Of a stretch of 64,000 nt of DNA, positions 1-8,914 are shown piece after piece. The first letter of the stretch is position 1. Every line of letters begins with the position of its first letter. The stretch is taken from positions 28,787-92,786 of the forward strand of contig ONYZ01000008.1 in the NCBI GenBank assembly GCA_900322175.1. The letters run 5' to 3'. Source of the stretch: an uncultured Prevotella sp. (lineage in GTDB: Bacteria > Bacteroidota > Bacteroidia > Bacteroidales > Bacteroidaceae). Under the pieces are notes generated by a model that was given only the letters and a program-made list of their open reading frames with translations, was not told where the DNA came from and made no database searches. Position numbers and translations under genes: made by a program.

Positions 1-8
1 ATGTCAGA

Positions 9-602
9 TTACTTTTCTGGCTTTTCCCAATGGGTCTTTTCCGAGAAAAACAAACCGATATTGTTGTTTTCGTCAGCAAAACTAATCTGATACTCCTGCT
101 TGATAGCCCTACTTTTCGGGAAACGCTGTGACACCACCACATGACAACTCAATGTCACGGCATCTTCAAACTGGATGTCAACCTTCTGTAATCTATCTTT
201 AAAAACATGGATGGTTTCCTTTAACTGACTGGTAGCCTTATCAAATGTCTCACGCACCTGTTCGCTACTGTTCCCATAAGCATTCGTCTTAAACTCAACG
301 AAACAGAATTGTTTGTCATCAAACAAGGCACAATCACATATACCACCTACGTGTTCCTTTATCAGTTTGTTGTCTATCGAGAGTAAGACTATCTGCCTAT
401 TGTTTTCATTAATCACCATCAATGCTTTCTGTTCATCGTCAGGATTGTTAGTGAATCGTGAAAACTTCTCTTCATCATCGTCAATCACCATCAGTTCACT
501 ATCCATCCTCACCGTCCAACACTCATGGAACGACTTGTATGTCTCCGTAGCGAAAGCCTCGTCCAGTTTGATCCTGTCGATAGCCTGTTGATTTACTGCC
601 AT
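9..602 (-). CDS. small PD-(D/E)XK nuclease-like protein
   Basis: A 197-residue soluble protein with no signal peptide or membrane segment; I recognise no named family. Around residues 88-107 an acidic residue (CDC) is followed by two beta-strand-like hydrophobic runs and the triad-like VEFKT, the usual arrangement of a PD-(D/E)XK nuclease core. A helix-rich stretch (residues ~110-145) follows. It starts 6 bases after the stop of the upstream ATPase gene, so the two are almost certainly co-transcribed and may act as an ATPase-effector pair, as in OLD/Gabija-like or other anti-phage systems. The nuclease assignment is inferred from one short motif; an inactive or merely structural homologue is possible. 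The next gene downstream lies outside the window. Confidence 0.6.
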   Translation of the reverse strand: MAVNQQAIDRIKLDEAFATETYKSFHECWTVRMDSELMVIDDDEEKFSRFTNNPDDEQKALMVINENNRQIVLLSIDNKLIKEHVGGICDCALFDDKQFCFVEFKTNAYGNSSEQVRETFDKATSQLKETIHVFKDRLQKVDIQFEDAVTLSCHVVVSQRFPKSRAIKQEYQISFADENNNIGLFFSEKTHWEKPEK

Positions 603-608
603 AGCCAG

Positions 609-1775
609 CTACTTCTTCTTGTTAACCTGACGATAGAGATCATAGAGGCGGTCAAAGTCATCGCCAATCACCTCTGATACAGAATCCAATTCATTTACCG
701 ACACCAGTCCCGTCTTCTCTGAAATCAGACTCTTGCAATATACCTCGCCATTGGGGTCAAGTGCAAATACCGACACGTCATCGGGATTTACGGTATAGCC
801 TGGTACGATGATTTTCTCAGCCTCTTCACGAACCTCATCAATGTGGTGAAGTTTATATGCTAGCATCAAGACATTAAGACTCGAAAGCAAGTAGGGGCTA
901 TGAGTGGTGATAATAAACTGTCTGCGCTGACTCGGATGCCAAAGTCTTGATGTTACAAAGCCCAGCATCTCAAACTGATTCTGTGGGAACAAGTTCTGCT
1001 CTGGCTCTTCTATAACAAACGAATTAAAACTATCTGTCTTCAATGCATAGTCTATCACCATCAACATAGGTATAGCGGACTGTAATCCCGATGAACATGC
1101 ACTCAACGGGAGGTCCTTATCCTTGCCAACCAGTTCTATACGTTCCTTGCCGTTCTTCTTTACAAATTTGACGTTAAAGAACGGTATATTATAGCTTGGA
1201 TATTCCTTCTTGGCCCTTTCAAACATACTCATGTATTCCATCAGCGGTTTGGATAAAGGCACCTGCGCCGTTAGCATCGAAGCCAACGATTCCGACAGGT
1301 TTCCAACTAGATTACGTTCCGCCAGAATATAGAGTACAGCGCGAGCATAAGACTCTAACTCTTTCGCCTGTGTTTCATCAACAGCAGCATCCAGGCCACT
1401 TCCATAGCGCTTATTCAGATACAAGAAGTATTTCTTGATATCATCTGCACTTATATCGTCAGACACTATGCTGAATGCCCCGTTTTCATATTTGATGGAA
1501 AATCCAGTCATAGAATAACTTATGAAGGTATCATCCATGAAATACTCGTTAATGCCAAAGTCATAGAAAGGCTTCTTGACATCCTCCGCATCTGCATTCT
1601 CCAACATCAGCAGCCACCAATTGTAGTCTCTGCATATCGTCAACAGTTTCGACAAAGTACTCTTACCGCTGCCTTGATCACCAATAAACAACGTCAGCCT
1701 ACGAAACTCAATGTCCAAATTCGTTATCGGACCAAAATTTCGGACTATAAGTCTTTCGCTATACATTCCTGCCAT
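609..1775 (-). CDS. AAA/ABC-type ATPase (OLD/SMC-like)
   Basis: A 388-residue ATPase. Walker A is GDQGSGKST at residues ~32-40, right after the strand FGPITNLDIEF typical of AAA_15/AAA_21/OLD-like ATPases. Walker B is FVIEEPEQNLFP near residue 255, with an ABC-like serine-rich stretch (SACSSGLQSA) before it, and TTHSPYLL forms the H-switch. The middle is helical and unassigned. I start at the ATG at 1775 (MAGMYSERL): an in-frame TTG at 1802 lies inside the -7 promoter box and cannot be in the message. The gene is 72 bases from the preceding gene, unlike the tight packing upstream, and 6 bases from the nuclease-like gene that follows. Such ATPases usually gate a partner nuclease in phage defence; that role is inferred. 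Confidence 0.85.
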   Translation of the reverse strand: MAGMYSERLIVRNFGPITNLDIEFRRLTLFIGDQGSGKSTLSKLLTICRDYNWWLLMLENADAEDVKKPFYDFGINEYFMDDTFISYSMTGFSIKYENGAFSIVSDDISADDIKKYFLYLNKRYGSGLDAAVDETQAKELESYARAVLYILAERNLVGNLSESLASMLTAQVPLSKPLMEYMSMFERAKKEYPSYNIPFFNVKFVKKNGKERIELVGKDKDLPLSACSSGLQSAIPMLMVIDYALKTDSFNSFVIEEPEQNLFPQNQFEMLGFVTSRLWHPSQRRQFIITTHSPYLLSSLNVLMLAYKLHHIDEVREEAEKIIVPGYTVNPDDVSVFALDPNGEVYCKSLISEKTGLVSVNELDSVSEVIGDDFDRLYDLYRQVNKKK

Positions 1776-1799
1776 ATCTGTATTTCTTTTATTTTTGTG

Positions 1800-1807
1800 C
1801 AAAATTA
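1800..1807 (-). promoter_or_regulatory. promoter -7 box for ATPase/nuclease pair
   Basis: On the minus strand the bases read TAATTTTG, matching the Bacteroidetes -7 consensus TAnnTTTG, about 25 bases before the ATG at 1775. No convincing -33 TTTG was found. It gives the ATPase/nuclease pair its own transcription start, separate from the restriction-modification operon. Confidence 0.55.
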
Positions 1808-1846
1808 CTAATTTCTCTTTTATTATCTACTGTCTGTTGTCCTTTT

Positions 1847-2497
1847 TTACGCTTTTTTATCCAACTTAGGAACGTAAGCGTCCAATAATGGTATGATACT
1901 CTCAAAGTCTGGAGTCATCAAGCCCTTGTTGGGTCGCCCCTTATCTATATTGGTATATCCCTTGTCGTCACCAAAGAAATCCTTGTTCAGGGCCGGCGAG
2001 CCTTTCTGCCTGAACAGCTTCTTGTCATCCAGATAGCCCACAATATTTTGCCACACAATTTTTACTCGGTCACCCCGTCCGCTTTCCAACAAGCGCCACA
2101 GAATTTCCGAATGTTCTGTCTCCTTAACTGATAGTGGAGTCTCGCCCTGCCCCAGAACTATCTTTAGCATTGCCTTTACATCCTCTGATGTAATACCATT
2201 CACCCAATCGCCCTTGTCAGCTAAATTCAGTAATTGATCAAGGATAGACTGCCTTGGTGTAGATAACATTACTTCGTAGTCATTCGCACTGCCAATAGAA
2301 GGCTCGCATTTGTTTTTTTCATTATCATCGGTATCCAGCTCTTTCAAAGCCTTATTTATTTCTCCATTTACATCCATCACCTGCATATTCATGTCTTTAT
2401 CAAACTGGGCATGAAAATGCTCTACGTATGCTATCTGCGCTCCTACTTTATCGTGGAAGTGGATTTCAAATTTGGGCATATCTTTTTTATCCTTCAT
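1847..2497 (-). CDS. hypothetical protein, last gene of RM-type operon
   Basis: A 216-residue protein I do not recognise. No signal peptide or membrane segment. The N-terminus (PKFEIHFHDKVG) looks like a beta strand followed by a charged, acidic segment with KELDTDDNEKNK; the middle (residues ~85-150) is helical and the C-terminal third is glycine/lysine/aspartate rich (DFFGDDKGYTNIDKGRPNKG). It overlaps the end of the 205-residue gene upstream by 11 bases, so the two are translationally coupled and probably work together. Position after Mod and Res genes suggests an accessory role in the same restriction or defence system; nothing in the sequence shows the activity. Confidence 0.6.
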   Translation of the reverse strand: MKDKKDMPKFEIHFHDKVGAQIAYVEHFHAQFDKDMNMQVMDVNGEINKALKELDTDDNEKNKCEPSIGSANDYEVMLSTPRQSILDQLLNLADKGDWVNGITSEDVKAMLKIVLGQGETPLSVKETEHSEILWRLLESGRGDRVKIVWQNIVGYLDDKKLFRQKGSPALNKDFFGDDKGYTNIDKGRPNKGLMTPDFESIIPLLDAYVPKLDKKA

Positions 2498-3104
2498 ACT
2501 GCTGCAATAATAATTTCATGTCAAATTCGGCACCAGGTGCAACCACACCGACTTTGTTTTGGAAGTTAATAACAAAAACATTGGGGTTCGCTATGTATTC
2601 TTCAAGTATCTTGAAATGCTTGATAAACTTGTCAGAACCTCTGTATATTCTACCTAAAACTAGCTCAACATTTCTGGCTACATCTGGACCAAGTTTGATA
2701 GATTGGCCTACTATTTTTGTGATTAGTTCTGTTTCTTTTGTTTCGTCACCATCTTTCTTAGCCGCCTCCAACTGAGTCATCAACTCCGTTATCTGCTTAT
2801 CCTTCACATCATTCTCTTTCGTCAGGCGTTCTATCTCCCTGTAGGGCGAATAGACACCATTCTCTATCATCTTGCGAATCAGCAGCAATTTACTCTCAAT
2901 CTCAGCCTCATGGATGTGCTTTTGGGTGTCGTTCTTCAAGGCGCTTAGTATCATGTCGCAGACTGACAACTTATCCTGCCTGTTGTTCTGCATATCAATG
3001 AAAGCATCGATAGAAGCCTCATTGAAATCGTGAGTCATACGCTTCCAATTCAGCTTTGATGCTTTCTCTGAGGTCATGTAATAAAGAGCCTTGGCAATAA
3101 TCAT
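2487..3104 (-). CDS. hypothetical coiled-coil protein in RM-type operon
   Basis: A 205-residue soluble protein with no recognised family. Residues ~85-125 (EIERLTKENDVKDKQ and following) form a clear coiled coil, preceded by helical segments and followed by a C-terminal domain with FVINFQNKVGVV. It starts 6 bases after the Res helicase stop and its 3' end overlaps the next gene by 11 bases, which places it firmly in the restriction-modification operon. A coiled-coil partner between the helicase and the last protein could be an assembly or specificity factor; this is inference from context only. Confidence 0.6.
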   Translation of the reverse strand: MIIAKALYYMTSEKASKLNWKRMTHDFNEASIDAFIDMQNNRQDKLSVCDMILSALKNDTQKHIHEAEIESKLLLIRKMIENGVYSPYREIERLTKENDVKDKQITELMTQLEAAKKDGDETKETELITKIVGQSIKLGPDVARNVELVLGRIYRGSDKFIKHFKILEEYIANPNVFVINFQNKVGVVAPGAEFDMKLLLQQYEG

Positions 3105-3110
3105 ATGAGC

Positions 3111-5729
3111 TTATTTAAAAAGACGGATTTGTTCAATGAGTTCAGCTACACTCACAGCATTATCAGCACCATACTCTGCCTGATACACCATATAGTAATG
3201 GAACTTACCTCCATTCCTATTGGCATGTTCCTCCCACATTCTGCCCAGTTCTGCCTTACGATTGCTATCTTCATTTAAAAGATGCTTCCCTTTGGTTTCT
3301 ATCAACAATACATCTCCACTCTTCAACACAACAATAAAATCTGGCTGATGCCGTATGAATCCATTGATGGTAAAGGTGTCGCGTTTGTTCTGAGTGTTAC
3401 GATGCCAGAATAACACATTATCTTCTTCAGCGATTCTTGCTATGATACCCTCTTCAAAGGTACTGGCATGTTCTTCTGCTATATAAAGACTCTTGTCAAC
3501 GCTATCCCAGATTGATGCGACATTCTGCTCCAAAGGAAATTCCCAGTAGCAGTTCATCTGCACATGGTGGGCTGATAGCCATCTCTTTAGTTGCTCAAAT
3601 CTGTAAATCTCCAGCAGGTCATCTATCTTCTCTTTGAAGACTTCTGCAGTTTTCTTGGCGGTAAGATAGAAATCAGATAATTGCTCGCCATTATATTTAG
3701 CCAAAGCACGCTTTACATACTCGACAAGATCATTTCGTTGGATGCTGTTGTAGCGCAGTTTCTCTACAATTATTTCTGTAAGTTGTGTTCGCTTCATTTC
3801 AGGAGAGAAAGAAGCAAACGTTTGACGAAGACTATTCAGCACAGATTCGTTTACAGTTGTACGTTTTGGTGTGTACTGTCCGTCGCCACTATCTTTTAAG
3901 TCAATACTGACAACTCCAGACTGCGAATCAATCAGCGACACCTTGGAGTCTTGCTCTAAAAGATTGAAACCCTTGTTCAGCTTCTCTTCTGTCAAAAGGA
4001 TATGAGGCTCTGGCATCAAGTCATTAATATTCTTATTCTCAATAGAGAACAATGGGATGCGAATGGCCTTTGCAACTTCACTCACATCTTGGCGCATGGG
4101 ATAGGTATTAATCATAGACTTTAAATCGTTGTTCCCTGTCTGCTGGTTTGTTTCCTCATTATATTGCTCTCCTTGCTGGATAGCAATCTCCTCGAAAGTA
4201 CCATCTGCAACAGATGCAGCAGCAAGTCGTGCTGCAACACCCTCAGATGTGGTGTTTAAAGCTTCCCCAACGTTTCCAAATAAAGAAGGTTCTGGCACAG
4301 ATGGATCTGGCTTAGGGTCTTCTGTCTTAACTTTAGGTTGCTCCGTTTTAGCCAATCTATAATCACGGCGGCTGAAACCAGATTTCTGTAGAGAGCGGAT
4401 GACTGCTTCTGCTGCATCATGAAAATCCTGTTTGGAAGTAAGCACATAACTTTCGTTCAATAGTGGGTCACTACTTCGACGTGCATTAGGCTGTCTTAGG
4501 ATTCTTCCCAACACTTGCTCAACATCGATGGGAGATGTTCGATTAAACAAAGCTGCCAGTATATAGGCAAACGGGCAATCCCAACCTTCTTTCAGCGCAT
4601 TAACAGTGATAATATAACGTACAGGACAATCTGAAGCCAACAAATCTATATTCTTAAGTTCGTTCAATGGATCTGCCAATTTATATTTAATTTGATCTCT
4701 TGGAATATTATTGTCCAGCAATGTCTGCATTACGAGTTCATAGTTGGCATTCTCCTGGCCAGTACGGGGTTCCACTTGCAGTAACACTATTGGGCGGATA
4801 TAATGGCCATTATTCTGTTTTTGTGCCTGTATAGCGTGACGTTCAAGGGTTTTCTGCCATAATATAGCATTGGCTATCACATCATCAACGGTCTCCATGT
4901 TATAGAGCACAACAGGCAATTTAACCATCGATTCCTTTTTCAACTTTCCTGCATCCACAAAGCTTACAATGTTGGCATCTGGTTTGGGAGTAGCAGTCAG
5001 GTTCAGTATGAACGACGGATTCAACAGACGAAGCATTTCTGTTCGCATATCTGATCCAAAGTTATGGCTTTCGTCTACCACGCAAATAGGACGTTGCCAA
5101 GCCAACCATTGAATAAGGCTCAGTTCATCGGCCCCATCTATACGCTGTTCTGTGCTATAGTGGTAGTGTCCATCCCATTGTGCAAAGAATGCATTTTGTC
5201 GCCAAGAAAGCAAATCGTCTCGTTCTTTTGTGGCAAAGCTTTGAGCCGATAACACTAAAATGGTCAACTGATCTTCTACATCCATTGGTGTAAGTCCTGT
5301 TCCCATTAGAGCTTCATCCTTGCCTTCTACCATCACAGTACGCCCAGAACCTTGAAGTGCTTCATAATACGGATGGCCTGGTGTTTGAAGATTGCGTAAT
5401 GTCTGTTCTCGTATAGAGTCGCTAGGTACGAACCATGCAACTACACGAGGCTGTTCTTGGGGCAGGTAGTCGAATATGAGAGGCAGAGCGTTGGCCGCGA
5501 TATAAGTCTTACCACCAGCCGTAGGCACTTTCAGCGTTACGTTGGGAATGCCTGGTGCTAACGAATTGTTGTAAGCATGCAACAGGTCGTTGTTCTTCGT
5601 ATGTGGATCTATGCTCCTGTCGAGCCAGTGCTGACGGAAAGCCTCTCGCAAATCATTCGACTTGCGCAGATGCTCCAGATAATTCTTCAGGTCTGCCAGC
5701 ACTTCTTTCTGATAGGTCTTTAGCTTCAT
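3111..5729 (-). CDS. type III restriction-like Res subunit (helicase-nuclease)
   Basis: An 872-residue DEAD/DEAH-box SF2 helicase fused to a nuclease. Walker A is PTAGGKT at residues ~69-75, motif II is DESH near residue 218, motif III is TATP near 245 and motif VI is QVLGRILRQ near 410. A variable middle follows. The C-terminus carries a PD-(D/E)XK core: HQPDFIVV, then LIETKGKH near residue 825. This order is that of type III restriction Res subunits, which translocate or switch on DNA using ATP and cut when two complexes meet. Its partner Mod gene lies 12 bases upstream in the same operon. The family assignment is firm; whether it acts as a classical type III enzyme or with the extra nucleases around it is open. 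Confidence 0.88.
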   Translation of the reverse strand: MKLKTYQKEVLADLKNYLEHLRKSNDLREAFRQHWLDRSIDPHTKNNDLLHAYNNSLAPGIPNVTLKVPTAGGKTYIAANALPLIFDYLPQEQPRVVAWFVPSDSIREQTLRNLQTPGHPYYEALQGSGRTVMVEGKDEALMGTGLTPMDVEDQLTILVLSAQSFATKERDDLLSWRQNAFFAQWDGHYHYSTEQRIDGADELSLIQWLAWQRPICVVDESHNFGSDMRTEMLRLLNPSFILNLTATPKPDANIVSFVDAGKLKKESMVKLPVVLYNMETVDDVIANAILWQKTLERHAIQAQKQNNGHYIRPIVLLQVEPRTGQENANYELVMQTLLDNNIPRDQIKYKLADPLNELKNIDLLASDCPVRYIITVNALKEGWDCPFAYILAALFNRTSPIDVEQVLGRILRQPNARRSSDPLLNESYVLTSKQDFHDAAEAVIRSLQKSGFSRRDYRLAKTEQPKVKTEDPKPDPSVPEPSLFGNVGEALNTTSEGVAARLAAASVADGTFEEIAIQQGEQYNEETNQQTGNNDLKSMINTYPMRQDVSEVAKAIRIPLFSIENKNINDLMPEPHILLTEEKLNKGFNLLEQDSKVSLIDSQSGVVSIDLKDSGDGQYTPKRTTVNESVLNSLRQTFASFSPEMKRTQLTEIIVEKLRYNSIQRNDLVEYVKRALAKYNGEQLSDFYLTAKKTAEVFKEKIDDLLEIYRFEQLKRWLSAHHVQMNCYWEFPLEQNVASIWDSVDKSLYIAEEHASTFEEGIIARIAEEDNVLFWHRNTQNKRDTFTINGFIRHQPDFIVVLKSGDVLLIETKGKHLLNEDSNRKAELGRMWEEHANRNGGKFHYYMVYQAEYGADNAVSVAELIEQIRLFK

Positions 5730-5741
5730 CTTTCGTTGTTT

Positions 5742-7688
5742 TTAGAATCTACGAATATCTCTTGGTATCTGACGGAATGTGATGCCCATTTGTTCTAATT
5801 CATCGTCAGAGAATTCACAAAGGTCAGCATATACAATCAAGCCACCGTCCATACGTCCCTTCACCACATTCAATAGTGTTTCGTTAGACAAGGTTGTGGG
5901 CTGGTCTGCTTCGTAATAGAAGTAATAGCCCACGCCCTGATAATCGTCGAGCCAATAGGGATAATCTTCTGAGCGTGTCTGCGCCAGTGGTTGATGTGTT
6001 TCTGTATAATATACATAGCGACGTAGTTCAGATTCGCCCACATCCTCATTCAGCATCTTTGTACCATCCTTAAAGATTGGGGCACCCAGTTCCATAAAAT
6101 CGAAACCTCCTCCCAAACCATCGCGATGTCCATCGTAATACTTCTCGGCTTCCACCACCAGATTATTATCTTTCACCGTTGGCTGATGTACATCAGTATA
6201 ATTCTCAGATGCTTTGGCTTGTTCGTAAGTTTGCTTAGCATCTTCGTAATAATCTGTTATGCGTTTCAACGTGTTGGCATTGAGCTTCTTCTCATAAATG
6301 CGTTCCGTTTTTGTTCCTGTATATTCGTACCCACTAATGGCGCGTTGGACTCTTTCTTGGGTAGTTTTTACAATATCAGCATCTACCTCTAACAACACAA
6401 ACTTCCTATCGCCGCCGTCTTTCAGATTTGCCTTCAGCACAGAGTGAGCTGTAGTGCCACTACCTGCGAAGCAATCCATAACGATGTCGCCAGGTTCAAC
6501 AGCGATTTCAAGAATACGATCGATTAAACGAGTAGGTTTTGGTGTATCAAATGGAACAGCACCCTCGAATATCTCTATCAGTTCTTTCTTTGCACCATCG
6601 GTGTTATCTACTTCTGAGAATGGCCACAAGTTTGTGGTAACTCTGCCACCAACCTCACCAAGATAGGTTTTTCTGCTAAGATTACCTAAGCTTGTAAAAT
6701 AATACTTGGGCCATTGACCACGTTCTAATACAGCTTGAGCTTTTTGCTTACTAACTTCAAGACTTTCTTTTAGTACGATACCCATCACACCCTGACGCAC
6801 TTCATCAGCGCTTATACCGCATATTCTTGCTCGTTCTTCCGCATCGTTCAAGTCACGCAATTCATACTCGCACCAACCGTTCATAATATCAAGCATGTCA
6901 TCTTGCTCATATCGCCACGTGTTTGAAACGATGGGATATATCATTTTTCCAGTGAAAGGATTTTGAATGGCATATACCATTCCTTGGTGAGTAATCGCAT
7001 TGGGAGCATATGCATTATCAGGACGCCAATAATCCTTATCATTATCAGGATTAGCATATCTTGCATTCATTCCTTCCGTTCTTTCGAGCTTGAACGGATT
7101 CCAACCTGGCTTTTTACTGTAAGCAACAATATGGTCTGTTGTCGTTGGTATACCTTTACTGTCGTTTCGAGGCGAGTATGATTTCTGCCAGATAATATTG
7201 CTTACAAAGCAGTCCTCGCCAAAAATCTCATTCATAATCAGGCGAAGGGCGGCCTGCTCGTTATCATCGCACGAAATGAATATCACACCGTCAGGGCAAA
7301 GCATTCTGCGCATCAGCACCAAACGCGGATACATCATGCAGAGCCACTTGTCGTGACGGCTCAGGTCTTCACCTTGTTTTCCTACTACTTTGTTTATCCA
7401 ATCGCGAGTACGTGGGTCGTTGCAATCATCTGAATAAGTCCAAGGCTTTCCTGTGTTATATGGAGGATCGTTGTATATGCATTTCACTTGTCCTTCCAGT
7501 CGTGGCAACAGTGCTTTCAAACTAAGTAGGTTGTCACCAAAAACTATCATGTTGCCGCTTTCACTCGACAACCCTTCCTCGCGCCTATGCTCTGCCGTAT
7601 AGCCATACGTCAGACTCAGCGTGCGAAACGGCACCTTCGAGTGGTATGTCACCACACTATCTTTTCCTATCCAATTTAGAACGGGCAT
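5742..7688 (-). CDS. type III-like DNA methyltransferase (Mod)
   Basis: A 648-residue site-specific amino-methyltransferase. Motif IV DPPYNTG lies at residues ~93-99 and motif I DCFAGSGTT near residue 400; this order (IV before I) marks the beta class of N6-adenine/N4-cytosine enzymes, typical of type III Mod proteins. The region between should hold the target recognition domain, and a ~200-residue C-terminal extension with many aromatic and acidic residues follows. It starts 2 bases after the DUF3883 gene and is followed 12 bases later by the Res gene. In type III systems Mod supplies both methylation and recognition for Res. Target sequence cannot be read from the protein. Confidence 0.9.
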   Translation of the reverse strand: MPVLNWIGKDSVVTYHSKVPFRTLSLTYGYTAEHRREEGLSSESGNMIVFGDNLLSLKALLPRLEGQVKCIYNDPPYNTGKPWTYSDDCNDPRTRDWINKVVGKQGEDLSRHDKWLCMMYPRLVLMRRMLCPDGVIFISCDDNEQAALRLIMNEIFGEDCFVSNIIWQKSYSPRNDSKGIPTTTDHIVAYSKKPGWNPFKLERTEGMNARYANPDNDKDYWRPDNAYAPNAITHQGMVYAIQNPFTGKMIYPIVSNTWRYEQDDMLDIMNGWCEYELRDLNDAEERARICGISADEVRQGVMGIVLKESLEVSKQKAQAVLERGQWPKYYFTSLGNLSRKTYLGEVGGRVTTNLWPFSEVDNTDGAKKELIEIFEGAVPFDTPKPTRLIDRILEIAVEPGDIVMDCFAGSGTTAHSVLKANLKDGGDRKFVLLEVDADIVKTTQERVQRAISGYEYTGTKTERIYEKKLNANTLKRITDYYEDAKQTYEQAKASENYTDVHQPTVKDNNLVVEAEKYYDGHRDGLGGGFDFMELGAPIFKDGTKMLNEDVGESELRRYVYYTETHQPLAQTRSEDYPYWLDDYQGVGYYFYYEADQPTTLSNETLLNVVKGRMDGGLIVYADLCEFSDDELEQMGITFRQIPRDIRRF

Positions 7689-7690
7689 AT

Positions 7691-8908
7691 CTATTTTATT
7701 CTTAATTCTACTTTATATTTTACGGGTCTCATATTGATACCCTCTCCCTTGATAAACGGATTCTTAATCATCCATATCTTAGGATGTGCAGTAAGAATCT
7801 CATACACCACGTAGATGTAATAATTCTCAACATACTTTTTCGCTGTCTCGTACTCATTCTCTGTGTAGTAGAAATCCATACTGCCAGCTTTGCCACGAGT
7901 GGCTTTTACTTCGATGTATCTTGGTGTCTTGTCTTTATTAACAGACTGAATATCGTAGCCATAAGAATCACTCTCGCGTGATACCCATTTGATGAGTTTC
8001 TTTGCTTTCGCTTCTGTAATCGATAACTCTTTCATCAGTCTGCTCACTTCTGCCTGATAAACTATATATTCGCCTCTATCGCCAAGTTTCTTATACTTCC
8101 TGGCTTCCTTCTCATAGTCTGGAGATGGTTTACAAGAGTGAGATTTGGCTGGCGATGTTGACTTACCGCTTGCCAACTGCAAATCGATAAACGAGAAGGA
8201 TTCTAGCGTTGGAAACTCTATTTCTTCTTCATCAGAGATGACAGCTACTTCGTCGCTTTTTAGAGGGCGTTTAGGATAGTGGTCCCACAAAAAAACAGAG
8301 AACATATCGTTGCTCCATTTCTTCATGTCCTTGTCACTATTCTTATAATCTAATAGAGCTTTTCTCTTGTATAGCACATTCTGTTTCATCAGTTCTGCAG
8401 TATCAAGGTCGAAAGCCTTAAGATAGTGATCGAGATGGTCATTCGAAAATATATTCAGATAATCATCAGGATAATAAACGGCAAGGATTTTCCCCTTGAA
8501 CAATGCATTCAATGGGTTATTAATAATTTCCTCATAGTCGTGAGTTTTTCCTGATTCCAGCAGATTCAGGATAGACAATTTGACTTTCTTAAATACTTCT
8601 TTATAAGTTGCACCCAGCCTTGGCTCAAAACTATAATCACCCTTTTCTTTTGAATACCAGACTCCAAACTTTGTTGCATATTGCCCAGTCATATTACCTA
8701 AACCTTTTAATGAACGCTCAAGTATATAACAGAAACTTGTTTTGCTCTGCTTTCCTTGAACGTACTCATCAATGGTCATTGCTGCAATCTTCGCAGGATT
8801 GTATTTGCGTACAAATTCGTCTCTGATCTTAAATAGACCCTTATACTCCTTCTCCAGAGCATGAATTCTAAACGTCTGCTTTGCTTCCTGTAATTCCTGA
8901 TAGTTCAT
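7691..8908 (-). CDS. DUF3883 domain protein
   Basis: A 405-residue soluble protein. The C-terminal ~130 residues match the DUF3883 fold, a PD-(D/E)XK relative: RGEYIVYQAE, then a basic helix, SYGYDIQS and YIEVKATRG (D...E-x-K), then FYYTENEY and a closing strand pair. The N-terminal ~270 residues are unassigned; FGVWYSKEKG and a PDDYLNIFS segment resemble the N-terminal parts of restriction-associated proteins. DUF3883 is common in defence islands beside methyltransferases and helicases (for example in DISARM-like and BREX-associated loci). It sits between the EVE-nuclease gene (6 bases) and the Mod gene (2 bases). A nuclease or modified-DNA sensing role is inferred. Confidence 0.75.
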   Translation of the reverse strand: MNYQELQEAKQTFRIHALEKEYKGLFKIRDEFVRKYNPAKIAAMTIDEYVQGKQSKTSFCYILERSLKGLGNMTGQYATKFGVWYSKEKGDYSFEPRLGATYKEVFKKVKLSILNLLESGKTHDYEEIINNPLNALFKGKILAVYYPDDYLNIFSNDHLDHYLKAFDLDTAELMKQNVLYKRKALLDYKNSDKDMKKWSNDMFSVFLWDHYPKRPLKSDEVAVISDEEEIEFPTLESFSFIDLQLASGKSTSPAKSHSCKPSPDYEKEARKYKKLGDRGEYIVYQAEVSRLMKELSITEAKAKKLIKWVSRESDSYGYDIQSVNKDKTPRYIEVKATRGKAGSMDFYYTENEYETAKKYVENYYIYVVYEILTAHPKIWMIKNPFIKGEGINMRPVKYKVELRIK

Positions 8909-8914
8909 AGAGCA

